Source: an uncultured bacterium
Lineage (GTDB): Bacteria; Actinomycetota; Coriobacteriia; Coriobacteriales; Coriobacteriaceae
Assembly: GCA_905214905.1 (NCBI GenBank)
Contig: CAJMNK010000001.1
Coordinates: forward strand, 1 to 64,000
Direction: 5' to 3'
Length of the DNA: 64,000 nt
Shown: positions 31,715 through 42,000 of the stretch, in pieces
How the letters are laid out: every line of letters begins with the position of its first letter
How positions within the stretch are numbered: the first letter of the stretch is position 1
The notes under the pieces: generated by a model
Databases searched by the model: none
Told to the model about the DNA's origin: nothing
Seen by the model: the letters and a program-made list of their open reading frames with translations, nothing else
Made by a program: the position numbers and the translations under genes

Positions 31715-32149
31715 ATGCGGTATCTGGTAATGGTCAGTCACGGAACGCTCGCTCCCGGACTGCACAGTGTCCTCAAGATGCTCGGCAATGACGCCCCGAA
31801 CATCTTGTCGACGAGTCTCGTGGACGGCATGGGCGCTGACGAGTATGTCGAGAACGTCAAGGCGATGCTCGCTCCTGTTACCGCCGATGACGAGGTTGTC
31901 CTGCTCGGTGACATCCTGGGCGGATCGCCGCTCACCAATGCTATGAACACGCTGGCCGAGAAGGGCCTGCTCGCCCACACCATTGCCTTCGGCGGTATGA
32001 ATCTGCCCATGGCTATGACCGCCATGATGGGGCTTGCCACCATGGACCTGGATTCCCTCAAGCAGATGATGCTGCAGGAGGGCAAGAACGGTATGTCCGA
32101 GCTCGTGGTCCCGACCGATGACGCCGACGACGAGGACGACGACATCTAG
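31715..32149 (+). CDS. PTS mannose-family component IIA
   Basis: 144 residues from the ATG at 31715, where AGAGGAG lies upstream; the longer frame from 31643 is not supported. It starts MRYLVMVSHGTLAPGL with the phosphorylated His9, followed by VLLGDILGGSPLTNAMN, typical of the EIIA-Man fold. The tail is very acidic (DDADDEDDD). It takes phosphate from HPr and passes it to IIB. It is first of four PTS genes. IIA and IIB are separate proteins here, while in many systems they are fused. Confidence 0.95.
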   Translation: MRYLVMVSHGTLAPGLHSVLKMLGNDAPNILSTSLVDGMGADEYVENVKAMLAPVTADDEVVLLGDILGGSPLTNAMNTLAEKGLLAHTIAFGGMNLPMAMTAMMGLATMDLDSLKQMMLQEGKNGMSELVVPTDDADDEDDDI

Positions 32150-32228
32150 GCAGCGCATCCGCCCCAATTTTTGTGATGGAGCGGGGGTTAAGAGGAAAGA
32201 CCCCCGGTGATAAGGAAAGGGAGAACGC

Positions 32229-32717
32229 ATGATTTCGTTCATCCGCATTGACGACCGTATGATCCATGGACAGACCGTTACCCGTTGGGCCCTCGAGTAT
32301 CCCTGCGACGGTCTTATCGCCGTCAACGACGCCGCGGCGTCCAATCCCGTGCTCAAGGAGGCCTACAAGAGTGCCTCGGGCAAGAAGACGTTCGTGTGGA
32401 CCAAGGAGCACTTCAAGGAGGTCTCCGAGAAGGTTATCAAGTCTCCGACCAAGTACTTCCTGATTACCAAGAACCCGCAGGACATGAAGGAGCTTCTCGT
32501 CGACTTCGGGTTCGATCCGGGTATGCGCCATATCATCGTCGGCCCCTGCAACGACCGTCCCGGCGCCACCAAGCTCGGCAACAACCAGTCGATCACGCAG
32601 GAAGAGGCCCAGGCGCTCGAGGATCTCACCAACGCCGGCTACACGGTCGAGTTCGCCCTTATCAAGGAGAAATCCATTGGTGAGTGGCCCAAGTTCCGCG
32701 GTCAGTTTGGCTTCTAG
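32229..32717 (+). CDS. PTS mannose-family component IIB
   Basis: 162 residues. FIRIDDRMIHGQTVTRW carries the phosphorylated His13. DFGFDPGMRHIIVGPCNDRPGATKLGNN-type loops (residues about 96-120) fit the EIIB-Man/sorbose family. It transfers phosphate to the incoming sugar. A CGGGGGT/ACCCCCG hairpin (32182-32206) sits in the 79-base gap before it, possibly tuning its expression relative to IIA. The ribosome site is AAAGGGAG. Confidence 0.95.
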   Translation: MISFIRIDDRMIHGQTVTRWALEYPCDGLIAVNDAAASNPVLKEAYKSASGKKTFVWTKEHFKEVSEKVIKSPTKYFLITKNPQDMKELLVDFGFDPGMRHIIVGPCNDRPGATKLGNNQSITQEEAQALEDLTNAGYTVEFALIKEKSIGEWPKFRGQFGF

Positions 32718-32788
32718 TTAGGCGCCAGCTGCATTTTGGTACCTACAGCCCTGGGGAAAGGGGCTGAGGAATAAAGAAAGGGGAAAGC

Positions 32789-33646
32789 ATGGCAATCAAT
32801 GCATTCCAAGCCGCGCTGTTCGGCCTGTTCGCCTGCCTGGCATCACTGCCTGGCATGGGCGGCACGACGATCGGCAACTACACTCTGGGTCGTCCTCTGG
32901 TCGCCGGCCTCATCGTCGGCATCATCATGGGCGATATGCAGACGGGCATCCTCGTCGGCGCTGCTATCCAGGTTGTCTACATCGCTCTCGTGACCCCCGG
33001 CGGAACCGTCTCCGCCGACGTCCGCGCCGTGTCCTATATCGGCATCCCGCTGGCGATCCTCGCCATCAAGAACTCGGGCATCGATCCCGCCTCCGCTGAG
33101 GCTGCCGGCATGGCCGCATCCCTCGGTGCCGCCGTCGGCACGCTCGGCACTGTGCTCTTCTATGGCACCGCCACCATTAACCTGGTGTGGCAGGGCATGG
33201 GCTGGAAGTGGCTCGAGAAGGGCGACCTCCACAAGCTCTACCTGGTCAACAACGTTCTGCCTTGGATCGGTCACATCGTCTGCTCGTTCCTCCCGACGTT
33301 CATCATCACCATGGGCGGCACCGCCATGGTCGACCTCATGAAGACCTACATGCCCATGGACGGCATCGCGATGAAGACGCTGTTCACCGTCGGCTCGCTG
33401 CTGCCTACCGTCGGTATCGCCATCCTGCTCAAGCAGGTCATCTCCAAGCCGACGGACTTCCTCACGTTCTTCTTCGGCTTCACCCTGTCCGCTGTCATGG
33501 GATGCAACCTGATTGCCGCCGCCGGCATCGGCTGCTTCTTCGCCCTGATCAACTATGAGATCGCTTCGCTCAAGATCGACCTCGCAAACGCTCCCAAGGC
33601 AGCTATCGCCTCGGGCTCCGATGATGAGGAAGAGGAGGACATCTAA
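32789..33646 (+). CDS. PTS mannose-family component IIC
   Basis: 285 residues, mostly hydrophobic. It begins INAFQAALFGLFACLASLPG, with RPLVAGLIVGIIMGD and the family-typical GAAIQVVYIALVTPGG. Together with IID it forms the membrane channel. A hairpin (AGCCC/GGGCT, 32747-32765) lies in the gap after IIB. The acidic tail (DDEEEEDI) ends with a stop that overlaps the IID start (TAATG). The sugar cannot be named from sequence. Confidence 0.95.
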   Translation: MAINAFQAALFGLFACLASLPGMGGTTIGNYTLGRPLVAGLIVGIIMGDMQTGILVGAAIQVVYIALVTPGGTVSADVRAVSYIGIPLAILAIKNSGIDPASAEAAGMAASLGAAVGTLGTVLFYGTATINLVWQGMGWKWLEKGDLHKLYLVNNVLPWIGHIVCSFLPTFIITMGGTAMVDLMKTYMPMDGIAMKTLFTVGSLLPTVGIAILLKQVISKPTDFLTFFFGFTLSAVMGCNLIAAAGIGCFFALINYEIASLKIDLANAPKAAIASGSDDEEEEDI

Positions 33647-34473
33647 TGGCAGAGAAGAAAAAGCTCTCTAAGAAAACGCTTGCCAAGTCGTTCCGTAACT
33701 GGTCCTATGGCAACCTGACCTGCTTCTCGCAGGAGCACATGCAGACCTTCGGTTACCTGTGCGCCATGCTTCCGATTGTCGAGGAGCTCTACGACACGCC
33801 CGAGGAGCAGAAGCAGGCCCTCCAGACCTACTCCGCGTTCTTCAACACCGAGCCGCAGATCGGCACCATGATTGTCGGCGTCACCGCCGGCCTCGAGGAG
33901 GCTCGCGCAAACGGCGAGGCCATCGACGACGACGCCATCAACGGCATCCGCGCCGGCCTCATGGGCCCGCTCGCCGGCCTTGGCGACTCGCTGATCGTCG
34001 GTACCCTGATCCCGATCCTGCTCGGTATTGCCCTCGGTCTCTCGACCGGCGGCTCCCCGCTCGGCGCCATCTTCTATATTGTCGTGTGGAACCTGCTCAT
34101 GTTCCTTGGCATGCGCTTTGCCTACAAGCAGGGCTATGAGCTCGGCGGCAAGGCGGTCGAGGCCCTCGTCGGCCCCAAGGCCAAGGCTCTGCGTGATTCC
34201 ATCGTGATGGTCGGTACCATGGTCATCGGTGCAGTCGGTGCTACCTGGGTCTCCATCACCTGCAGCCCCAACCTGGTGCTGCCCGGTGGCGGTAAGTTCC
34301 AGGACACGCTCGATGGCATCTATCCGCACCTGCTGCCGATGATCTTCATCATCTTCTGCTGGTACATGATGACCAAGAAGAAGGTCAACCCCATCGTTAT
34401 GATGCTGATCCTCGTTGTGATCGCATTTGTGGGCGTTCTCATTGGCTTCTTCGACCCGGCACTGAGCTACTAG
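33646..34473 (+). CDS. PTS mannose-family component IID
   Basis: 275 residues. The N-terminus KTLAKSFRNWSYGNLTCFSQEHMQTFG, read in parts, is the usual IID start. GLMGPLAGLGDSLIVGTLIPILLG at about 105-128 is its best-known segment. Hydrophobic spans at the C-terminus complete the membrane unit with IIC. Start and stop of the two genes overlap by one base, so translation is coupled. A terminator follows 22 bases downstream, ending the operon. Confidence 0.95.
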   Translation: MAEKKKLSKKTLAKSFRNWSYGNLTCFSQEHMQTFGYLCAMLPIVEELYDTPEEQKQALQTYSAFFNTEPQIGTMIVGVTAGLEEARANGEAIDDDAINGIRAGLMGPLAGLGDSLIVGTLIPILLGIALGLSTGGSPLGAIFYIVVWNLLMFLGMRFAYKQGYELGGKAVEALVGPKAKALRDSIVMVGTMVIGAVGATWVSITCSPNLVLPGGGKFQDTLDGIYPHLLPMIFIIFCWYMMTKKKVNPIVMMLILVVIAFVGVLIGFFDPALSY

Positions 34474-34495
34474 TCATCATCCCCTGGCCCCCTGT

Positions 34496-34525
34496 AAGGC
34501 CGTGCGGCCTCAACCGCACGGCCTT
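34496..34525 (+). terminator. Terminator of the PTS operon
   Basis: AAGGCCGTGCGG pairs perfectly with CCGCACGGCCTT around CCTCAA, followed by CTGATTTT. Confidence 0.85.
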
Positions 34526-34668
34526 CTGATTTTGCGCCGCCCTTCAAGGGCAATATGGCCAGCGACCTCCATCGCCTACACGACACCCGCTATATTGCTC
34601 TTGAAAGATGACGTATTCGACAAACGATGCACTTGCGCATGATGCACACTTTGCACGAGGAGGACCAT

Positions 34669-34995
34669 ATGCACGAGAAACATGGACACGACCTTTCGCG
34701 CGACGACTTGATTCGCGAGGCAAAGATGCAGACCGATGCTATTCAGCGGCTCAATGTTTGGCTGCGCCTGGGCTATTCGCTCGTGGCGATTGGCTTTTTG
34801 ATGGGGATGTGGGGTATGCAGGGCGGCCCCGGCTGGGGTGTCCCCGTGGGCATCGTGTGCCTGGTGGTGGGCACTCCGCTTTCGATCGTGCTTAAGGTCG
34901 GCACGACCAACGCCAAAAAGAATGTCGAGCGCATGCTCGAGGCCGCTGGTGTCGACGTTGAGGAGCTTATGCGACGCAAGAAGGACGAGCAATAG
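34669..34995 (+). CDS. Small two-span membrane protein
   Basis: 108 residues from 34669, where GAGGAGG lies 5 bases upstream. It has a His-rich start (MHEKHGHDLSRDD), two hydrophobic segments (about 38-52 and 58-76) separated by a Gly/Pro-rich turn, then a charged helix ending EELMRRKKDEQ. Unknown family. It stands between the PTS operon and a MarR gene with its own spacing. Confidence 0.7.
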   Translation: MHEKHGHDLSRDDLIREAKMQTDAIQRLNVWLRLGYSLVAIGFLMGMWGMQGGPGWGVPVGIVCLVVGTPLSIVLKVGTTNAKKNVERMLEAAGVDVEELMRRKKDEQ

Positions 34996-35063
34996 ACTTC
35001 CGCGTTGGGGTATCATAAATAATTGTTGCGAATGTTAACTAATGTACGGCAAATGACGGTTTT

Positions 35064-35540
35064 ATGGCCCTTCTAGAGTTGCAAAGGACAATATCCCCAG
35101 TGGATTACGATGACGTCGCTCGAAAACTGATTGTGTACTCACGTTCCCTTGCCAAGGGATCCTTGAGTGCTGCCGGCGGCGCCAGTGTGGGCGAGGCACC
35201 GGTTTTACAGTATCTATCGGGTATTGACGGTGATGTCATTCCCTCCGAGATTGCCAAGAAGCTGAAATTCTCCCGTGCGCGCATGTCGCATATCTTGGAT
35301 TCACTCGAGAGTAAGGGTTACGTTCAGCGCAGGACTGATCCAAACGATCGTCGGCGTGTGCTGGTGAGCATTACCGAGGAAGGCCGTGATTTCGCGGCGA
35401 AAAAAAATGCCGAGAGTGTGGCATCGCTCTCGAAACAACTCTCAGCGCTCGGCGAGCACGATGCCCAGGAGCTCGTGCGCATCCTGAATAAAGCTTACAG
35501 CCTTACCTATGATGCCGACGACTACCTGGACAATCTATAA
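35064..35540 (+). CDS. MarR-family transcriptional regulator
   Basis: 158 residues. The winged-helix core at about 45-110 has VIPSEIAKKLKFSRARMSHIL, DSLESKGYVQRR and DPNDRRRVLVSITEEG, the MarR signature. These proteins bind palindromes as dimers and often control stress or efflux genes; the ligand is unknown. No strong ribosome site precedes the ATG at 35064, so translation may be weak or leaderless, and TATCAT near 35022 could be a -10. An A8 run (35400-35407) lies inside the gene. Its target is not evident; the small membrane protein upstream is one candidate. Confidence 0.9.
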   Translation: MALLELQRTISPVDYDDVARKLIVYSRSLAKGSLSAAGGASVGEAPVLQYLSGIDGDVIPSEIAKKLKFSRARMSHILDSLESKGYVQRRTDPNDRRRVLVSITEEGRDFAAKKNAESVASLSKQLSALGEHDAQELVRILNKAYSLTYDADDYLDNL

Positions 35541-35682
35541 GGATAAAGACAGACATTTAGGTGCATCTTGAAATGCACCCGGGACAGTTGTGCCCATCAG
35601 CCACCGTCAACATCTCATTCCAAACCAAATCAGCCAACGTACGTCATGGCAATCCCCGGTAGGTTGCAGGATGGCGGCTGAG

Positions 35683-35728
35683 CCTTTCCCTCGGGAAACT
35701 TCGCGAAGCCCAGTTCCCGAGGGAAAGG
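35683..35728. repeat. CTTCGCGAAG palindrome, family B copy 2
   Basis: The arms CCTTTCCCTCGGGAA / TTCCCGAGGGAAAGG enclose ACTTCGCGAAGCCCAG. It is the inverted homologue of the core of 30421-30505. Confidence 0.75.
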
Positions 35729-36005
35729 TATGGTCTGTGTAATACCAGATAAACAGTACATTTTTGCTAGATTGGTATTTGACTGAAGAACCAATTGGTA
35801 TGGCTTATTAAGCCCACCTTGCCGTTGACGCTTATTTTGCTGCCGCTGGGAGAATTCCGAACTTGGGTGCGCAAGTGCTCCCATATGTTGATATGACCTA
35901 GTAGGTGGCTATCTGGTTACTACCAGTTGGCCCCTTGGTAACGGGTGGCCCCCATTGTGCGGAATGTACCGAACATCTCCGTTTGATACGTTTTCCCATG
36001 CTGCC

Positions 36006-36014
36006 GGGGGGGGG
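36006..36014. repeat. G9 homopolymer tract before the GH31 gene
   Basis: Nine consecutive G end 40 bases before the GH31 start codon. With the C9 tract before the major pilin gene, this is the second such tract upstream of a surface protein. Confidence 0.8.
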
Positions 36015-36054
36015 CGTCCTCGGCACCTCAGCATGTCGGAAGAAAGGAGACCAG

Positions 36055-39000
36055 ATGCGCAGGAATTCCATTTTTACGAAACGGTGGGTGAAGGGAAGCG
36101 CGGTCCTCGTTGCCACTGCAGCGACGCTCGTGTTTGCCAATCCCCAGCAGGCGATTGCCACGCCACTCAAGGGCGTCGACTCGGCGACCGTGTCCCAGTC
36201 TGCCTCGAATGTCGTCGACATCGATTTCGCTGACGGCATCAAGGGCCGTATTACGTTCCTCGAGGACGGTATTTTCCGTTATAACGTCGACCCCAAGGGT
36301 GAGTTTTCCGAGTACGCCACGCCGCGCAGTAAGTCCCACACGGCTAAGATCCAGGCTCAGCCCGATACCTCGGACACCTACAGCAAGCCGAGTGCGACGG
36401 TTGCCGACAAGGGCGACACTATCGAGATCACCGGCGGAAAGGCGACCGTGATCCTGGACAAGGCGACTGGCAAGATGAGTATCAAGTCAGGCGACCGTGT
36501 CGTGGTTTCCGAGTCCGCGTCCCTCGACCTTGATAAGAAGGGTACCGTCCAGACGCTCGCCAAGGAGAAGTCCGAGAACTTCTTTGGCGGCGGCACCCAG
36601 AACGGACGCTTCCTGCACACCAACCAGACCATCGCCATCTCCAACACGAACAACTGGACCGATGGCGGCGTTGCCTCGCCCAACCCGTTTTATTGGACGA
36701 GTGACGGCTACGGCGTGCTCCGAAACACGTTTGCAGAGGGTTCCTACGACTTCGGTTCCACGGACTCATCGACGGTCACGACTTTGCACAGCGAGAATGA
36801 GTTTGATGCCTACTACTTCGTGGCGACCAACGAGGGAGCTTCGAACGTGGCAACTGAGATGCTGCAGGACTACTACAAGGTGACCGGTAACCCGGTACTG
36901 CTGCCCGAGTACGGGTTCTACCTTGGTCATCTTAATGCCTATAACCGTGATGGCTGGTCAACGACCTCGGGTCAAAAGAAGTGGGAGACCAAGGGCAGCA
37001 AGTCCTCGAGCGAGAAGGGCGACGTTAAGTACGAGTCTGGCATGTCGACGGGCTACAAGCTCGACGGCACACTTGCGGCCGAGACGCTCAACGGTGAGGG
37101 CCCTACGGTTGATACCGAGAACATGAAAGCGACCGATTTCGACCGCCAGTTCTCTGCTCGTCAGGTTATCGATGACTACGAGGACAACGACATGCCGCTC
37201 GGCTGGTTCCTGCCGAACGACGGTTACGGCGCCGGCTATGGCCAGAACGGTTACTACAAGACCGGCGGCGTCAACTCCGACGGAGCGAGCTCGGCCGACC
37301 GTCTTAACGCTGTGCGTGCCAATGTCGACAACCTTAAGAAGTTCACCGAGTATGCCAACTCCAAGGGTGTGAGCACGGGCTTGTGGACCCAGTCCAACCT
37401 TGAGCCCGACAGCAACCCTGAGACCCCGTGGCATCTGCTTCGCGACTTCGACGCCGAGGTCAAGACGGGAGGCATCACTACCCTTAAGACCGACGTTGCC
37501 TGGGTTGGATCTGGCTACTCCTTTGGTCTTAATGGCATCAAGACAGCTTATGACACGGTGACGACCGGCGCTAACAAGCGCCCCAACATCATCACGCTCG
37601 ATGGTTGGGCCGGCACGCAGCGCTTTGGTGGCATTTGGACCGGCGACCAGTATGGCGGTAACTGGGAGTACATTCGCTTCCATATCCCCACGTATATCGG
37701 TCAGAGTCTTTCGGGCAACCCCAACATCGGCTCCGACATGGATGGCATCTTTGGCGGCGACCCCATCATCTCTGCGCGTGACTACCAGTGGAAGACGTTC
37801 ACGCCCTCTATGCTTGACATGGACGGTTGGGGCACCTACCGTAAATCGCCCATGACGCACGGCGATCCCTACACAGGCATCTCGCGCTTCTACCTCAAGC
37901 TCAAGGCGCAGCTCATGCCCTATATCTACACGAGCGCGGCCTCGGCGGCCAACATCGACACGGGTAACGGCGATGCCGGCCTGCCCATGATCCGCGCCAT
38001 GCTGCTTTCCGACAACTCCGAGTACGCCGCAAGCACTTCGACGCAGTACCAGTATATGTTCGGTGAGAACTTCCTAGTGGCACCGGTGTATCAGGATACC
38101 CAGGCAGACGAGAACGGCAACGACATTCGCAATGGGATTTACCTCCCCAACTACGGCACCGACGAGAATCCCACCATCTGGATCGATTACTTCTCGGGTA
38201 AGCAGTATCGCGGCGGCCAGGTTCTCAACAACTACGAGGCTCCGCTTTGGAAGCTGCCGCTGTTTGTGAAGGCCAACGCTATCGTGCCGATGTACGCCGA
38301 GAACAACAACCCCGAGGCCGTGAGCGACACCAACACCAAGGGTACCGACCGCAGCCAGCGTATCGTCGAGTTCTTCGCCACCGAGGGCGACGGCACCTTT
38401 ACGCAGTACGAGGACGACGGCTCCTCCATCGAGAACAACACGACTGAGGACGATTCCTACGGCACGATCGACAATATCTCCTACGGTGAGCATGTGAGCA
38501 CCGTCTACAGCTCCAAGGCCGCAGGCGGCACCGCGACCTTTACCGCCGAGGCCTCGCAGGGCGGCTACAACGGCTACGACTCCAACCGCACCACGACCTT
38601 CGTGGCCAATGTGTCCGCCAAGCCCACGAGCGTTGTCGCCAAGAACGGCGGATCCGCACTCAACGTGGTTGAGGTCGACTCGCAGGAGACCTTTGACGCC
38701 GCGACCCCCGAGGCCGGCCAGGCGGTCTACTTCTACAGCGAGACCCCCAACCTCAACCACTACGGCAGCGATGCGGACGGCACCGAGGCCGAGCAGGGCG
38801 AGAGCTTCAACAACACCAAGATCACCACGAACCCCAAGGTCTACGTCAAGTTCGCGAAGACCGATGTTGCTGCAGCGGCGCAGACGCTTGAGCTGGGCGG
38901 TTTCGTGAACGCCGACGTCACGCTCACAGCCGATCGCCTCAACGAGAACCTCTCCGCACCCACGAACCTTGCTGCCCCCGAGGACGCCACGACCCCAACG

Positions 39001-42000
39001 AGCATCAAGCTCACCTGGGGAAAGGTCGATGGTGCTACCTCCTACGACCTTAAGGTCGACGGCACTGTGTTTGCCGTGGGTGATGCGGCCGAGTTCACGC
39101 ACACCGACCTCGCCTACAATAGCAAGCACACCTACCAGATTCGTTCGCGCAACGCCGAAGGTTACTCCGCCTGGAGCGATGTGCTCGAGGCGAACTCCGC
39201 ACTCGATCCGTGGCGGAACGTCCCCGACGCCGAGGAAATCACCTGGGAGGGCTCACTTTACGGCAGCCATAAGGCCGAGCTCGCCTTCGACCATGAGTTC
39301 CAGTCGGGCGACGGCGGTTTCCACTCCGGTGGCAACGATCTGGGCAAGGCGCTTACCGTTGACTATGGACGCGCTTACAAGCTCGATAAGCTCGAGTACT
39401 ATCCGCGCGATGACGCCGGCAACGGCACCGTGACCAAGATGCGTGTTGAGACGAGTCTCGATGGCGTCCACTGGACGAGCCAGGAGGTCGATTGGGCACG
39501 TTCCGCTGATTGTAAGACGGTAGCGTTTGACGGCACCGTGGCCGCCCGTTACGTGCGCATGACACCGCTCGCCTCGGTCGGCAATTTCTTCTCCGCGTCC
39601 GAGATTGCCATCTACAAGACCGACGGCACGGATGGCTTCGCCGTGGGCTCCAACCTCAACAAGGCCACGATCTCCGACGGAGACTACTCCAACATGAAGA
39701 ACTATCTGGGCCTCGAGAATCGCGAGCCCGATACCCCGACGTTCGGTTCGCAGATCCGCGACCACTTCGCCGACCTCAACGATAACGGCGTTTACGACGT
39801 CTACGATTACTCGTTCACCATGGCGGGTCTTGACGGCGGCACTAAACAAAAGGGCAAGGTCGCAGGTTCGCTCGCGGTGATTCCGAGCAAGACCGAGGTC
39901 GAGGCCGGTGATGAGATCACCGTTGATGTCTATGCGGCCGACGCCAAGAACGTCAACGCCCTGGGCGCCCTCGTCAACTTCAAGAGCGACCAGTTCGAGT
40001 TTGTGTCCGAGAGCATCGCGCAGGACGGCTCGACTGCCGGCATGGAGAACCTGTCTCGCGAGAAGGTCCAGTTCGTGGACGGAACGCAGACTATCAATCT
40101 CGCCTTTGCCAACCGCGGCGATGGCAAGCTCTACAACGGTACTGGCGCGGTGGCGAGTTTCAAGCTCAAGGCCAAGACCGCCGGAAAGGTCGAACTGCCC
40201 TCGACATCTTGGCTTATCGGCCCGGCATGCGACGCACTTGAGTTTGCGAGCGACGGCACGGTGACGATGCCGGACGTTCCTCAGCCAACGGTCGCCGAGT
40301 ACGCCCAGGATGCCTTCAACATCACGATGACCAACGATGAGCTCACGACCGACGACGGGACCAACGTCGAGAAACTTATCCAGCAGAAGAGCTATAACGC
40401 GCTGTTCGATAATAACGAGGGCGACAACGGCTTTGAGTTCCTGTGGAACTGGAGTGGCAACTGGGACAGCGAGGGTAAGCTACCGAGTTACGTGAAGCTT
40501 CCCACCACGATGACATTCGCATTTAAGACGCCGTCGAAACTCGATAGCGTCGAGGTCGTTAACCGCAACGGCGGCAACGGAACCGTACAGAAGATCAAGG
40601 CCGTCGTGACGTTCGAGGATGGCTCGATCCAAGAGTTCGCGGGCGGGGAGTACGATTCCTTCCTGGCTCGCTACGCCTTTGACCTCTCTGCCGAGAACAA
40701 GGGCAAGAAGGCGACCAAGGTCGAGGTCACGCCGCTTGAGGCATCGGGTGACCAGATGCTCACACTGCGTGAGGTCAACTTCAACTACACGCAGGGTGTC
40801 GAGGCCATCGAGGGTGTCGAGCTAGGCAAGAACCAGACCGAGTTCTTTGAAGGCGACATTACGCCCGTCGACGCCAAGGCTACGCCTGAGAGCGCTGGCT
40901 ACCCCTATGTGACGGTCGAGAGCTCCGACCCCTCTGTGGTAAGCGTCTCCGCTGTTCAGGCTGGCGATAGCGTGAGCTACTACCTGCGTGCCAACAAGGC
41001 CGGCAAGGCAAAGATCACGGTGGCGTCGGTACTCGACCCCTCCAAGACCGCATCCTATGAGGTCGAGGTCAAGGCTGGTGTCGATACCTCTGCGCTCGTG
41101 GCAGCGCTTTCCAAGGCCGCGGGCTACAGCGAGTCCGTCTACACCAAGGATTCCTATGCAGCTCTCACCACTGCGGTCGAGGCGGCTCGGAAGCTCCTCG
41201 ACAGCGGCCAGGGCAGCTATAGCAAGAAGGATGTCGCAGACGCCACTGCCAAGATCGAGAAGGCAATCGACGGCCTCAAGATGCGCCCTGTCGATGAGAA
41301 GATCCTCATCAACACGCCCGAGAACCGCAAGAACGTCAAGGTGGCCGACTTCTCGAGTGAGGCCGACTACGAGGGCAGCAACGCCGTCAACGCTCTCGAC
41401 GGCGACGAGCGGACGCTTTGGCACAGCGACTGGGCCCATGGGACCGGTATGCCCCAGTATCTGAGTGTCGACCTGGGCCGCGACTACGATCTCACCGACG
41501 TTACATTCCTGCCGCGCCAGGACGGCGGCACTAACGGCGATATCTTCGAGGCCGAGATACTGGTCTCCGACACTGCCGACGGTTATGAGATGGGCACCGC
41601 CGCGTCGATGGGTACGTTCGCCTTCGACAACGACGGCCGCGTGCTCACCGACCGTGGCGACTGGAAGCAGATGAGCTTTGGCGCCGCGCGCGGTCGCTAC
41701 GTGACCGTCAAGGTGATTCACGCCGGCGGTGGCGACGTTGATGCCTACTGCAGCATGGCGGAGCTCAAGTTCTACGGTACGGCCGTCCCCGATCCGGTGG
41801 CGAAGGATGATCTCGCTACCGCGATCGAAAAGGTTGATGCCGAGGTTGCTGCCGGCGACCTCAAGGCCGGTGACTACACCGAGGCCTCCTGGACGGCGCT
41901 CGAGAACGCCCTGGCGAGCGCCCGCGCCATCTTGAGTGACGAGAACGCCACGCAGGACGAGGTCGACCAGGCGCTCAGGGCGCTCGAGAGCGCCCGCGGC

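Larger units (their letters stand above)
35541..36054 (+). promoter_or_regulatory. Long leader upstream of the GH31 enzyme
   Basis: About 510 bases with no gene. After a small hairpin (GGTGCAT/ATGCACC, 35560-35579) that may end marR, it holds the CTTCGCGAAG palindrome at 35683-35728. Three YTGGTAT motifs follow: 35742-35748 on the minus strand, and 35772 and 35795 on the plus strand. A G9 tract lies at 36006-36014 and the ribosome site GAAAGGAG at 36042-36049. An open frame from 35905 runs through the G9 tract into the enzyme gene but has no ribosome site of its own. Confidence 0.5.

Noticed and set aside
35400..35407. A8 run inside marR as a phase-variation site
   Set aside because: Eight A within a coding sequence is common enough, and there is no supporting context such as a second tract or a frameshifted copy.
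35631..35646. GTACGTCA near 35638 as a third copy of the nuclease-unit palindrome
   Set aside because: The similarity covers only about 8 bases, and the CCTCCAAA part and the opposite arm are missing.
35905..36054. In-frame 50-codon extension upstream of the GH31 enzyme
   Set aside because: It has no ribosome site, would bury the signal peptide, and crosses the G9 tract. The ATG at 36055 has GAAAGGAG at proper spacing.
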